This document shows positions 20,936 through 30,574 of a DNA stretch of 64,000 nt, piece after piece. Location of the stretch: positions 1,612,001-1,676,000 of the forward strand of contig CP098528.1 of assembly GCA_030440445.1 (NCBI GenBank), in the 5' to 3' direction. The notes beneath the pieces were generated by a model, which was not told the origin of the DNA, made no database searches, and was given only the letters and a program-made list of their open reading frames with translations. The DNA comes from Halomonas sp. KG2. Its GTDB lineage: Bacteria > Pseudomonadota > Gammaproteobacteria > Pseudomonadales > Halomonadaceae. The stretch's first letter is position 1; each line of letters begins with the position of its first letter. A program made the position numbers and the translations under genes.

Positions 20936-21496
20936 ATGAAGCAGTGTCCTCTATGGTTAGTGCCAGCATTTGCAATGTTTACTATGTTAGTGGGATGCGC
21001 TGGTCAGCCAGCCTCCTCTCAGGCACCGGATGCCGTGGCACAGAAGGTGTCGCCTGACGTGGCTCAGGTATCTTCAGGAGCGGCGCAGCCAGGATACGCA
21101 ACTAACCGTCAGGTAACCGACTGGGTGCCGCCGCTGTTAACCAGCCCTGAAGAGAAGGCGGCCTACTATGTTAGCCGATTGGCAGACAGGCGGTTTGTCT
21201 CGCAGTATGGCGGGCAAGACAATCCCCGTACTTGGTATATTGCGGCAGAGCGGTTAGGAGAAATCGGCTTGCCCGCTGTGCCTTTGCTGTTTGCTCGCCT
21301 CAATACAACCGATGAGTATGAGTTGATGTTAGCCCTGTATGCGCTTCAGCTTGCTACCCAAGATCCGCTATTAATAGCAAGAACTCGAGGTGACTATATA
21401 CAGTTGCCCACCGTGCTAGATGCGACGGCAAATGCTGACAATGTGCGCATCGCGCGTCAGTGGTGGCAGCAGCATTCAGCACAGTTAGTTCAGTAG
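20936..21496 (+). CDS. lipoprotein of unknown function with HEAT-like helical region
   Basis: The 186-residue protein has a type II signal peptide: basic N-terminus, hydrophobic stretch and lipobox LVGC, so Cys at about residue 21 would be lipid-anchored. A Ser/Ala/Pro-rich linker follows, then a helical region (about 65-185) with AAERLGEIGLPAVPLLFARLNTTDEYELMLALYALQLATQ split over two helices, which looks like HEAT repeats. No enzyme motif is visible. It follows the DCC gene after 28 bases on the same strand. Confidence 0.7.
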   Translation: MKQCPLWLVPAFAMFTMLVGCAGQPASSQAPDAVAQKVSPDVAQVSSGAAQPGYATNRQVTDWVPPLLTSPEEKAAYYVSRLADRRFVSQYGGQDNPRTWYIAAERLGEIGLPAVPLLFARLNTTDEYELMLALYALQLATQDPLLIARTRGDYIQLPTVLDATANADNVRIARQWWQQHSAQLVQ

Positions 21497-21558
21497 TAAT
21501 ACGCTGTATTGATAGCGCAAATTGGCGGATCCAACTGGAGTATTGTGCTCAAGCCGTG

Positions 21559-21628
21559 TAGGCTCCATCGCTTTCTAAGTTCTGTGTATGACTAAGTCCT
21601 GTGTATTAGCCTGATGCGTTGGAGCCTA
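21559..21628 (+). promoter_or_regulatory. leader inverted repeat that could mask the PhnA ribosome binding site
   Basis: TAGGCTCCA (21559-21567) is perfectly complementary to TGGAGCCTA (21620-21628), which holds the Shine-Dalgarno GGAG of the gene starting at 21631. In RNA the two 9-base arms would close a 52-base loop and hide the site. Whether this is a switch or only a structure is not known. Confidence 0.5.
21575..21608. repeat. 17-bp tandem duplication in the phnA leader
   Basis: CTAAGTTCTGTGTATGA is followed at once by CTAAGTCCTGTGTATTA, 15 of 17 bases the same. Both copies lie in the loop between the arms of the leader inverted repeat. Confidence 0.85.
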
Positions 21629-21630
21629 TC

Positions 21631-21972
21631 ATGAGTGATCTACCCAATTGTCCTGCCTGTGCCTCTGAGTTTACCTACGATGATGGTATCCAATATGTCT
21701 GCCCAGAATGCGGCAACGAATGGTCAAAAGTAACAGAAGAGGGCGCTGAAGCAGTTGGCTCCGGTATTCGTGATGCTAACGGCAATATGCTGGCAGATGG
21801 TGACAGCGTCACTGTCATTAAAGACCTCAAGGTCAAAGGCAGTTCACTGGTGGTTAAGGTAGGCACTAAAGTTAAAAATATCCGTTTAGTCGATGGTGAT
21901 CACGATATTGATTGTAAAGTCGACGGTATTGGGCCCATGAAGCTTAAGTCCGAGTTCGTCAAAAAAGCATAG
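21631..21972 (+). CDS. yjdM: PhnA/YjdM family zinc-ribbon protein
   Basis: The 113-residue protein is the short PhnA form. It opens with a zinc ribbon ([12 protein letters not shown] and [10 protein letters not shown], two C-x2-C pairs) and ends in the conserved [16 protein letters not shown] and [20 protein letters not shown] domain. Despite its old name (alkylphosphonate uptake) E. coli PhnA/YjdM is not part of the phosphonate pathway and its function is unclear. ATG 21631 has TTGGAG upstream; an in-frame TTG at 21619 would add four residues. Confidence 0.9.
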   Translation: MSDLPNCPACASEFTYDDGIQYVCPECGNEWSKVTEEGAEAVGSGIRDANGNMLADGDSVTVIKDLKVKGSSLVVKVGTKVKNIRLVDGDHDIDCKVDGIGPMKLKSEFVKKA

Positions 21973-22028
21973 TACTTAAAGACATAGTACCCAGAGACAT
22001 AGTACTCAAAGATATAGTGGCTCAAAAG
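21967..22028. repeat. degenerate 15-bp tandem repeat spanning the phnA stop codon
   Basis: Units GCATAGTACTTAAAG, ACATAGTACCCAGAG and ACATAGTACTCAAAG are head to tail, followed by a degenerate longer copy (ATATAGTGGCTCAAAAG) and a partial one. The TAG of the first unit is the stop codon of the gene. Three units agree closely; the rest is decayed. Confidence 0.85.
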
Positions 22029-22060
22029 CATAGCGAGCTCATCACAAGGTACTGCTCTTT

Positions 22061-22093
22061 AAAAAAACCTGCGAAATCCTCGCAGGTTTTTTT
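22061..22093 (+). terminator. rho-independent terminator after phnA
   Basis: A 14-bp stem (seven A, then CCTGCGA, with TCGCAGG and seven T) around an AATCC loop. It isolates phnA from the downstream suf operon. Confidence 0.92.
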
Positions 22094-22121
22094 CGTTTAG
22101 CGCACCGATAGCTTTTTCAAA

Positions 22122-22136
22122 TGATAATGATTGTTG
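22122..22136. promoter_or_regulatory. Fur-box-like motif upstream of the suf operon
   Basis: TGATAATGATTGTTG agrees with 12-13 positions of the 7-1-7 Fur pattern TGATAAT-x-ATTATCA on its left arm and partly on the right. It lies about 145 bases upstream of the regulator gene. Control of suf by Fur is known in E. coli; here it is inference. Confidence 0.4.
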
Positions 22137-22192
22137 TTTTTGATGCTATCAGAGCCGAACGTGCTGTTATTTTGCACAAATTGATAACGATT

Positions 22193-22240
22193 TTGCTCTA
22201 GGGCTTCACATCAAATTTATACAGGACTAAAATGGTACCC
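22193..22240 (+). promoter_or_regulatory. suf promoter region with IscR type-1-like half site
   Basis: TTGCTC (22193-22198) and TTATAC (22217-22222) are 18 bases apart and could be the -35 and -10 elements. ATACAGGACTAAAA (22219-22232) overlaps the -10 and fits most of the left arm of the E. coli IscR type 1 site; the right arm is poor. This position would suit self-repression by the Rrf2-type protein encoded directly downstream. Confidence 0.4.
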
Positions 22241-22281
22241 ATTAACGGGTAAGCCAACTGTAACGGCGAATGGGAGTCAAC

Positions 22282-22740
22282 ATGCTCAAGCTTTCTCGGC
22301 TGACAGATTATGCCGCTGTTGTGATGGCGCAAATTGCTCGCCATCCACAGGCGTCGCATGCGGCGGCTGATTTAGCAGATGCAGTGCAGCTACCACATCC
22401 GACTGTTAGTAAGACGCTAAAGATGCTGGTGAAAGCCGGGCTTCTGGAGTCGCAACGCGGTGTCCAGGGTGGTTATCGTCTGGCGCGACCAGCATCACAC
22501 ATTACGGCTGCCGATATTATTGCCGCTATTGAAGGGCCAGTGGCAATGACCGAGTGCAGCCAAGCGGAGGGTGAGTGCGATCTGGCTGCTACCTGCGGTG
22601 TCGCTGATAACTGGCAGCGAGTCTCACTGGCGATTCGTACGTTACTGGAAAGCGTTACGCTGGCGCACCTAGCCGATACGACGCCAATCAAGCTACCCGT
22701 ACAGTTACCGATTCAAAGCATTAGCCTGGCATCTGCTTAG
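22282..22740 (+). CDS. SUF system Fe-S cluster assembly regulator (Rrf2/IscR family)
   Basis: The 152-residue protein is an Rrf2-family winged helix regulator. MLKLSRLTDYAAVVMAQIA is the usual opening; HPTVSKTLKMLVKAGLLESQRG is the recognition helix, and GGYRLARPASHITAADIIAAIEGP the wing. Three cysteines in ECSQAEGECDLAATCGV (about 88-104) would bind a [2Fe-2S] cluster, as in IscR. It matches the regulator found ahead of suf operons in xanthomonads and related bacteria. ATG 22282 has GGGAG six bases upstream, better than ATG 22270. It precedes sufB by 71 bases. Confidence 0.88.
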   Translation: MLKLSRLTDYAAVVMAQIARHPQASHAAADLADAVQLPHPTVSKTLKMLVKAGLLESQRGVQGGYRLARPASHITAADIIAAIEGPVAMTECSQAEGECDLAATCGVADNWQRVSLAIRTLLESVTLAHLADTTPIKLPVQLPIQSISLASA

Positions 22741-22811
22741 GCAGTGCAACATAGACTAACCCTATTGACGGCGAGCTAGGCTCGCCACCCAACTGCCCGG
22801 AGGGTATCACC

Positions 22812-24254
<1,443 letters not shown>

Positions 24255-24323
24255 CCACTTCGGCCCCGACTTATTTTACCGGAGACGCGCAAGCGTCCCG
24301 CAAGAATTTAAAAGGTTATGACT

Positions 24324-25073
24324 ATGTTGCAAGTTAAAGATTTACACGTCACCGTCGACGGCAAAGAAATTTTGAAAGGTTTAACGCTCACCATCAATGT
24401 CGGTGAAGTGCATGCCATTATGGGCCCGAACGGCGCGGGTAAATCCACCTTGTCGGCAGTTATTGCCGGTAAAGATGGCTACGAAGTGACCCAGGGCAGC
24501 GTTACCTTTGAGGGGCAGGACGTGCTGGAAATGGAAATTGAAGAGCGCGCTCAAGCGGGCCTGCTATTAGGTTTCCAATACCCAGTGGAAATTCCAGGAG
24601 TGAAAAATATCTATCTGCTCAAGTCGGCGCTTAATGCACAGCGTGCCGCACGTGGTGAAGCAGAAATGCCCGCTCCGGAGTTTATGAAGCTCGTCAAAGA
24701 GAAGCTGGGCTTTATGAAGATGGATGCCAGTTTCCTACAGCGTGCCGTCAATGAAGGTTTCTCTGGCGGTGAGAAAAAGCGCAACGAAATTCTTCAGATG
24801 CTGGTGCTTCAGCCAAAGCTGGCCATGCTTGATGAAATTGACTCTGGTCTCGATATCGACGCGATGAAAGTCGTTGCCGATGGCGTTAACAGTCTGCGGG
24901 CTGAAGAGCGAGCCATTCTGCTGGTCACTCACTATCAGCGTCTGCTTGACTATATCGTGCCGGATAAAGTGCACGTCTTAGTCGACGGTCGTATTGTGAA
25001 GAGCGGCGACGCTGAGCTTGCTAAAGAGCTGGAAGCCAACGGCTATGAAGGCATTGAGGAGTCTGTGGCATGA
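24324..25073 (+). CDS. sufC: Fe-S cluster assembly ATPase SufC
   Basis: The 249-residue ABC-type ATPase drives structural change in the SufBCD complex; it is not a transporter. Walker A is GPNGAGKST (about 34-42), the signature FSGGEKKRNEI (about 146) and Walker B LAMLDEIDSGLD. Three parts, GLLLGFQYPVEIPGV among them, are specific to SufC. ATG 24324 (MLQVKDLHVTV) has AAAGG eight bases upstream; the ATG at 24318 sits too close to that site. Its stop overlaps sufD by four bases. Confidence 0.95.
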   Translation: MLQVKDLHVTVDGKEILKGLTLTINVGEVHAIMGPNGAGKSTLSAVIAGKDGYEVTQGSVTFEGQDVLEMEIEERAQAGLLLGFQYPVEIPGVKNIYLLKSALNAQRAARGEAEMPAPEFMKLVKEKLGFMKMDASFLQRAVNEGFSGGEKKRNEILQMLVLQPKLAMLDEIDSGLDIDAMKVVADGVNSLRAEERAILLVTHYQRLLDYIVPDKVHVLVDGRIVKSGDAELAKELEANGYEGIEESVA

Positions 25074-26410
25074 GCGATACGCAAACGTTTTTGGACACGC
25101 TGAAAGCGCGTAGCCAACAGCGCGGAGTTGAGCCAACCTGGATCGCGGCCCGCCGCCAAGCGGGAGCTGCCCGCTTTGAAGCCATGGGGTTTCCTACTCG
25201 CCGCGATGAAGAGTGGAAATACACAGACGTACGCGCGATTGCCCAAGGCAACTTTGCGCTGCCTGAGACTGCAGACTTTTCCCAGGCACAAGCAGCTGCG
25301 CTTACGCTGCCGTTGGATGCGTACCGACTGACCTTTGTGGATGGTGTTTTCTCAGCCGCATTGTCGGACTTAGAAGCACTGCCGAGTAGCGTTCAGGTAA
25401 TGCCGCTCTCTAAGGCTCTGGCTGATAACCATGAAGCCGTGGGTGGGCCGCTGGGTCGCTTAACGGGCGTGGATTTCTCGCCGTTTGCAGCGCTGAACAC
25501 CGCGTTTATGGAAGAGGGTGCGGTGGTGCGCATTGCACCGGGTAGCGTGGTAGAAAAGCCCATCCTACTGCAATTTCTGTCCCGCGCGGGCACGCCCGTG
25601 ATGTGCCATCCGCGTATTTTGGTGGAAGCAGCAGGGCGCAGTGAAGCGACGTTAATTGAGCACTACATCGGTGAAGCCGATGCGGCTAACTTTACTAACG
25701 TGGTTGCCGAGCTGATGCTTGATCGCGGTGCGGTTCTGAACCACTACAAATTGCAGGAAGCGCCCTTGGGTGACCTGCATATCGCCAGTATTCATGTTGA
25801 ACAGAGCCGAGATAGCCGCTACAGCTCCTACAATCTGAATTTGGGCGGTGCGCTGGTACGCAACGACCTTATTAGTGATTTAAACGGCCAAGGAGCGGAA
25901 ACCAACTTCTATGGTCTGTTCTTTGGTCAAGGCCGCCAGCACGTGGATAACCACACCAAGGTTAATCACAATGCGCCGCTGACGTTCTCGAACGAGAACT
26001 ACAAAGGCATTTTGGATGACCGCGCCCACGGCGTCTTTAACGGTAAAGTGTACGTCAAGCGCGATAGCCAGAAGATCGAAGGTTTCCAAAGTAACCAAAA
26101 CTTATTGCTTTCCGATCGCGCGCAGATTGATGCCAAGCCTGAGCTTGAAATTTATGCTGATGACGTTAAGTGTTCTCATGGCACCACCACGGGGCAGTTG
26201 GATGAAGACGCGATCTACGCGTTGCGTACCCGCGGCATCGACAAAGCGACAGCGCGAGGTTTGTTAACGCTTGCATTTGCTGGCGAGGTGCTTGAGCAGG
26301 TCGCGCTAGATGTGATTGCTGAACGAGTAGAGTTAGCGGTAGCAGGCAAGCTGCCGGAGCGCTTCAATCTCGCTGGATTGGTAGAAGCAGCGGCCGCGCT
26401 CAACGACTAA
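25070..26410 (+). CDS. sufD: Fe-S cluster assembly protein SufD
   Basis: The 446-residue SufD is the structural partner of SufB in SufBC2D. Recognisable parts are GFPTRRDEEWKYTDVRAIA near residue 40, NFYGLFFGQGRQHVDNHTKV, FNGKVYVKRDSQKIEGFQSN and the C-terminal EIYADDVKCSHGTTTGQLDE, holding the cysteine and histidine positions that line the SufB-SufD interface. It begins in the ATGA overlap with sufC. A 16-bp duplication spans its stop codon. Confidence 0.95.
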   Translation: MSDTQTFLDTLKARSQQRGVEPTWIAARRQAGAARFEAMGFPTRRDEEWKYTDVRAIAQGNFALPETADFSQAQAAALTLPLDAYRLTFVDGVFSAALSDLEALPSSVQVMPLSKALADNHEAVGGPLGRLTGVDFSPFAALNTAFMEEGAVVRIAPGSVVEKPILLQFLSRAGTPVMCHPRILVEAAGRSEATLIEHYIGEADAANFTNVVAELMLDRGAVLNHYKLQEAPLGDLHIASIHVEQSRDSRYSSYNLNLGGALVRNDLISDLNGQGAETNFYGLFFGQGRQHVDNHTKVNHNAPLTFSNENYKGILDDRAHGVFNGKVYVKRDSQKIEGFQSNQNLLLSDRAQIDAKPELEIYADDVKCSHGTTTGQLDEDAIYALRTRGIDKATARGLLTLAFAGEVLEQVALDVIAERVELAVAGKLPERFNLAGLVEAAAALND

Positions 26411-26425
26411 CGCACTCAACGACTA
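26394..26425. repeat. 16-bp tandem duplication across the sufD stop codon
   Basis: CCGCGCTCAACGACTA is followed by ACGCACTCAACGACTA, 14 of 16 bases the same. The first copy holds the end of the sufD frame and the second is non-coding. Confidence 0.8.
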
Positions 26426-26440
26426 GCCAAGGAGTCATCG

Positions 26441-27706
26441 ATGCCCCATAGCGTGATTGAGAAACCCTCCGTGCTCGCCCCTGCTGCCTTTGATGTTGAG
26501 GCGCTGCGCAACGACTTCCCGATACTGAAACGGGAAGTGCATGGAAAGCCGTTGGTATATCTAGATAATGCCGCGACAAGCCAAACGCCCCAGCAGGTTA
26601 TTGACGTATTCAGCGACTATTACTCGCGTTATAACGCCAATATCCACCGGGGGCTGCACACCTTGTCAGATGAGGCGACAGCTGCGTTTGAAGCCACACG
26701 GCATCGCGTTAAGGCGTTTCTCAATGCGGAAGATGCACGCCAGATTATCTTTACGCGGGGCACGACTGAAGCAATCAACCTAGTGGTGCAAAGTTGGGGA
26801 CGCTCCCAGCTTGCTGCGGGTGATGAAGTGCTAATTTCAATGTTGGAGCATCACTCCAATATTGTCCCTTGGCAGCTATTGGCGGCTGAAATCGGCTTTA
26901 CCATTAAGGTCATTCCCGTTGAGGCTAATGGGGCGCTAGACATGGCGGCGTACCGCGCGCTGCTCAATGAGCGCACTAAACTAGTGGCAGTCAATCATGT
27001 CTCTAATGCGTTGGGCACCATTAACCCAGTAAAAGAGATGGCCACGCTGGCCCATCAGCACGGTGCGCTTATTCTGGTGGATGGTGCTCAGGCAGCGCCG
27101 CACCAGCCGGTTGATGTTCAGGATATTGATGCTGATTTCTATGCGTTCTCTGGGCATAAAATTTATGGCCCTACTGGCGTTGGCGTACTGTACGGTAAGC
27201 AGACCTTATTAGAAGCGATGCCGCCTTGGCAGGGTGGCGGCGAGATGATTAAAACGGTCTCTTTTGACGTCGGCACCACCTTTGCGGCACTTCCGCATAA
27301 ATTCGAGGCTGGCACTCCCGCGATTGCGGAGGTGATTGCTTTGGGGCGCGCTATTGAGTGGTTAGAAGGCGTAGGCGTGGAGGCGATTGGCGCTTGGGAA
27401 GCCGTGTTGCTGGAACATGCCACTGCAGCGGTAAGCCAAATAGATGGCTTGCGCATACTTGGCACGGCGCCGCATAAAGCTGGCGTGCTGTCGTTTGTGG
27501 TCGAAGGCGCCCATTCCCAGGACATTGGGCTGCTGATTGATCAGCTAGGCGTCGCTATTCGTACCGGGCATCACTGTGCGCAACCATTGCTACATCATTT
27601 TGGCGTAGATGCTACGTGTCGTGCCTCATTTGCGGCGTATAATACGCTTCAAGAGATAGATACGTTTGTTGCAGCGCTAAAGCGTGTGATTGGAATGGTA
27701 CGTTAA
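26441..27706 (+). CDS. sufS: cysteine desulfurase SufS
   Basis: The 421-residue group II cysteine desulfurase removes sulfur from L-cysteine for cluster assembly. The PLP lysine is in AFSGHKIYGPTG (Lys240), the aspartate and histidine sites in ILVDGAQAAPHQ and LEHHSN, and the catalytic Cys379 in RTGHHCAQPLL. AAGGAG precedes the ATG. No SufE or SufU sulfur carrier gene is in the operon, so one would be needed from elsewhere in the genome or replaced by another protein. Confidence 0.95.
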   Translation: MPHSVIEKPSVLAPAAFDVEALRNDFPILKREVHGKPLVYLDNAATSQTPQQVIDVFSDYYSRYNANIHRGLHTLSDEATAAFEATRHRVKAFLNAEDARQIIFTRGTTEAINLVVQSWGRSQLAAGDEVLISMLEHHSNIVPWQLLAAEIGFTIKVIPVEANGALDMAAYRALLNERTKLVAVNHVSNALGTINPVKEMATLAHQHGALILVDGAQAAPHQPVDVQDIDADFYAFSGHKIYGPTGVGVLYGKQTLLEAMPPWQGGGEMIKTVSFDVGTTFAALPHKFEAGTPAIAEVIALGRAIEWLEGVGVEAIGAWEAVLLEHATAAVSQIDGLRILGTAPHKAGVLSFVVEGAHSQDIGLLIDQLGVAIRTGHHCAQPLLHHFGVDATCRASFAAYNTLQEIDTFVAALKRVIGMVR

Positions 27707-27728
27707 AGGCCGTCATTTAAGGACCGTT

Positions 27729-28298
27729 ATGGATATTGAGCAAGTGGCCAGCCTTGAACGTGGTCAAAAACTGCCGCTTCAGCGTGATGTTGACGCCATT
27801 GCTATTCCGTTTGGCAAAACGGAGACGCTGGCCGAAGACAGCGTTGTCAGCGTGATGCAAGCGAAGGGCAGCTCGGTAAGTGTTGGCTTTGAAGGACGGC
27901 TTTATCTTATTGAAGGGCGTAATTTGGATGCATTGGGGCTGGAGCCATTGCCACGCCCAACGCTGCCTGAAAGTGCCAGCGATGAAGAAATTGAACAGTT
28001 TGTCTGGGAGCAGTTGCGTACCTGCTTCGATCCCGAAATACCGGTTAATATTGTTGATCTAGGGTTGGTCTATGGTTGCCGTCTTGAGCGCTTGATAAGT
28101 GGCGAGCGGATGGTCACTATTCGTATGACGCTGACCGCACCAGGCTGTGGAATGGGCGATGTCATTGCGGCGGATGCGCGAAATAAAATCCTAGGTGCGC
28201 CTCAGATTAACAAGGTACATACTGAAATTGTCTTCAGCCCGCCCTGGAGCCGTGACATGATGAGCGACGAAGCCAAGCTTGAGCTCGGCATGTTTTAA
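27729..28298 (+). CDS. sufT: Fe-S cluster assembly factor SufT (DUF59/MIP18 family)
   Basis: The 189-residue protein has an N-terminal domain (about 1-80) and a C-terminal DUF59 domain with EQLRTCFDPEIPVNIVDLGLVYG and MTLTAPGCGMGDVIAADARNKI. The single cysteine in TAPGCGMG and the DPE motif are typical of SufT, which helps maturation of Fe-S proteins, notably those with [4Fe-4S] clusters. ATG 27729 has AAGGA six bases upstream; the upstream frame from TTG 27690 overlaps sufS and is rejected. It ends the suf operon. Confidence 0.9.
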   Translation: MDIEQVASLERGQKLPLQRDVDAIAIPFGKTETLAEDSVVSVMQAKGSSVSVGFEGRLYLIEGRNLDALGLEPLPRPTLPESASDEEIEQFVWEQLRTCFDPEIPVNIVDLGLVYGCRLERLISGERMVTIRMTLTAPGCGMGDVIAADARNKILGAPQINKVHTEIVFSPPWSRDMMSDEAKLELGMF

Positions 28299-28316
28299 CC
28301 CCTGATGGGGAGCTGG

Positions 28317-29090
28317 ATGCACAGCTTGCTATTACGTTACATAAAACGTTTTTTGATGTCGCTAGGAGCGCTTATGCTGCTGGCGACATTGCTGTTTATA
28401 GTTGGTAATTTTTGGGTGGTCGCCAGTACGGCACGCTATATTGATGAGCGCTTTGCAGAGTGCCGACCAACCGATGTGGCGATCGTGTTTGGGACCTCTA
28501 ATTGGACACGCAGCGGCTTTCGCAACCCACACTTTAACGCCCGTATGCGAACCTCTGCGCGCCTGATTGCCGATCAGCGAGTCAGTCATTTATTGATCTC
28601 TGGGGATAATCGTACTCAAGCCTATAACGAGCCTCGCGCCATGTGGCGTGATCTTTATCGTCGCGGTGTGCCAGCAGACCAGCTCACCATGGATTTTGCT
28701 GGGTTCAGTACCTATGACACGCTTGCGCGCGCTAGAGATGTCTTTCAGTTAGATAAGGCGTTGCTGGTTACTCAGAGTTGGCATCTTCCCCGTGCGGTTT
28801 TTATTGGTCGCGCATTAGGAATGGATGTAACTGGCTGTGTAGCGGAAGAGAAATCTGCTGCTGGGGAGTGGCGGTTGAAAATGCGCGAATGGGTGGCGCG
28901 GGTCGCTACGTTAGGTGATCTATATATTTGGGGAAGAGAGCCTTACTTTCTAGGCTCTCCAGAACCTATCGAATTAAACGCTAGTAGCAACGTCGACGAA
29001 GTGTCTCGCCTCCCTGTTGGACTTGATATTTACCACTACATTGTGAGGTCGGCGCAGACGTCACATGAGCAGGCGGCGGGGGATCAATAG
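28317..29090 (+). CDS. sanA: SanA/YdcF-like DUF218 membrane-anchored protein
   Basis: The 257-residue protein starts with a basic stretch and one membrane helix (ALMLLATLLFIVGNFWVV, about 17-34) and continues into a periplasmic DUF218 domain with VAIVFGTSNWTRSGFRNPHFNAR, LLISGDNRTQAYNEPRAMWRDL and DFAGFSTYDTLARARDVF. SanA of enterobacteria affects vancomycin resistance at high temperature and envelope integrity. ATG 28317 has GGGGAG six bases upstream. The gene starts 18 bases after sufT, so read-through from suf is possible. Confidence 0.85.
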   Translation: MHSLLLRYIKRFLMSLGALMLLATLLFIVGNFWVVASTARYIDERFAECRPTDVAIVFGTSNWTRSGFRNPHFNARMRTSARLIADQRVSHLLISGDNRTQAYNEPRAMWRDLYRRGVPADQLTMDFAGFSTYDTLARARDVFQLDKALLVTQSWHLPRAVFIGRALGMDVTGCVAEEKSAAGEWRLKMREWVARVATLGDLYIWGREPYFLGSPEPIELNASSNVDEVSRLPVGLDIYHYIVRSAQTSHEQAAGDQ

Positions 29091-29091
29091 G

Positions 29092-29538
29092 CTAGCGATG
29101 CATTTTGCGCTTTTGTAAGCTATACAATTCGCGTATTAGCTTGCGGCAACCTTGCATGCACTCTTCCACTACCGGCTCAATGGGGTCGGGCAGGGGGTGA
29201 GTGAATAGCGTTGAAAGGGCCTGCATCAGTACACGCTCTTGTTCCAACAGCTCATTGATTAATACCTGGCTATCGTTGCCCACAAAGCTTTTTAAACGGC
29301 TCCATAGCCATAAAAAGTCGTCACGCTCAACGTCAGCATCTCGAGGCAGCATTTTTAAGTGCGCACGGGCCAGTTCCTGAAGTTTACGCATCTGGTTTAA
29401 CCGCTCGGTATAGTGCGGTTTCAGTGCATCACGCAGCGTGGGTCTCAGGCGTTCAATATTATCCTGGAAATAATCAATGCTATCGGCCAGCGCTTCCAGC
29501 ACGCTGTCCATCGCCACTTGGCGATTGTCGAGAAACAT
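29092..29538 (-). CDS. helical protein of unknown function
   Basis: I do not recognise the family. The 148-residue protein has no signal or membrane segment and seems all helical: four amphipathic stretches, including SVLEALADSIDYFQDNIERL and LINELLEQERVLMQALSTLF, with a basic C-terminus (LQKRKMHR). The layout is like a four-helix bundle, but no metal-binding motif is visible. AAGGAGG precedes its ATG. It shares orientation with rimK and is convergent with sanA. Confidence 0.65.
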   Translation of the reverse strand: MFLDNRQVAMDSVLEALADSIDYFQDNIERLRPTLRDALKPHYTERLNQMRKLQELARAHLKMLPRDADVERDDFLWLWSRLKSFVGNDSQVLINELLEQERVLMQALSTLFTHPLPDPIEPVVEECMQGCRKLIRELYSLQKRKMHR

Positions 29539-29625
29539 GAGCGTCTACCTCCTTCGGTGACGCAGATTGTGGGGGTGGCAGCGCTAATTTGCCACCCCTA
29601 ATGCGGATTATTTTTGCATTAAGCC

Positions 29626-30534
29626 TTAGCCTTTAGGCTTGGGTGGCGCTTTACGCACTGGCATGGCATTTTTTTCGATGTGTTCGATGATCATGCTGGC
29701 GATATCTTTGCCTGTTGCATTCTCAATACCTTGTAATCCAGGTGATGAGTTGACCTCCATAATCACCGGTCCATGGTTTGAGCGCAGTAAGTCGACACCG
29801 GCAACGCGCAGTCCCATAGCTTTTGCCGCTCGAATGGCCGTTGAGCGCTCTTCGGGGGTAATGCGGATGACGCTGGCGGTGCCCCCACGGTGCAGGTTTG
29901 AACGGAATTCACCTTCGGCTGCCTGACGCTTCATCGACGCAACCACTTTATCGCCAATCACCAGACAGCGAATATCGGCACCGCGCGCCTCTTTAATATA
30001 CTCCTGCACCATGATGTTGGTTTTCATGCCCATAAACGCTTGAATAACCGACTCGGCTGCCTGGTTGGTTTCAGCAAGTACAACGCCGATACCTTGCGTC
30101 CCTTCCAGCAACTTGATGACCAGTGGAGCACCCTTGACCATGGTAATAAGGTCAGGAATGTCATCAGGAGAGTGGGCGAAACCCGTGATGGGCAAGCCCA
30201 GCCCCTTCCTTGAGAGAAGCTGTAGCGAGCGTAACTTATCCCGTGAACGGGTGATGGCAACAGAGTCGTTTATAACGTAGGTGCCCATCATTTCAAATTG
30301 ACGCAGTACGGCGCAGCCATAAAAGGTAACCGATGCCCCTATACGAGGAATGACGGCATCAAATGGCTCGATTTCAGCGCCTTTATAATGAATCGACGGA
30401 TGGTGGGAGGCGATGCTCATATAGCAGCGCAGCGTGTCTACCACGCGAGCGGTGTGCCCACGCTGTTCGGCGGCCTCAATAAGGCGGCGAGTAGAATATA
30501 GATTGCGATTGCGCGAAAGCAGGGCAATATGCAT
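29626..30534 (-). CDS. rimK: ATP-grasp alpha-L-glutamate ligase RimK
   Basis: The 302-residue protein matches RimK, which adds glutamate residues to the C-terminus of ribosomal protein S6. [23 protein letters not shown] opens it, followed by [38 protein letters not shown] (ATP-binding lysine, about 141) and [17 protein letters not shown] (metal-binding E and N), all in order. ATG 30534 has GGAG six bases upstream. The rimB-like gene lies 40 bases upstream; the third member of the known rimABK set is missing. Confidence 0.93.
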   Translation of the reverse strand: MHIALLSRNRNLYSTRRLIEAAEQRGHTARVVDTLRCYMSIASHHPSIHYKGAEIEPFDAVIPRIGASVTFYGCAVLRQFEMMGTYVINDSVAITRSRDKLRSLQLLSRKGLGLPITGFAHSPDDIPDLITMVKGAPLVIKLLEGTQGIGVVLAETNQAAESVIQAFMGMKTNIMVQEYIKEARGADIRCLVIGDKVVASMKRQAAEGEFRSNLHRGGTASVIRITPEERSTAIRAAKAMGLRVAGVDLLRSNHGPVIMEVNSSPGLQGIENATGKDIASMIIEHIEKNAMPVRKAPPKPKG

Positions 30535-30574
30535 GCAGGGCTCCGGGGCCAAAAAATATGGCTAATAAGTTAGT

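Noticed and set aside
21967..22028. Repeat array as a CRISPR
   Set aside because: The units are contiguous without spacers, only 15 bases, and no cas gene is near.
29572..29598. Hairpin GGGGTGGCA / TGCCACCCC downstream of rimK as a terminator
   Set aside because: No T run follows on the minus strand, so I did not list it as a terminator.
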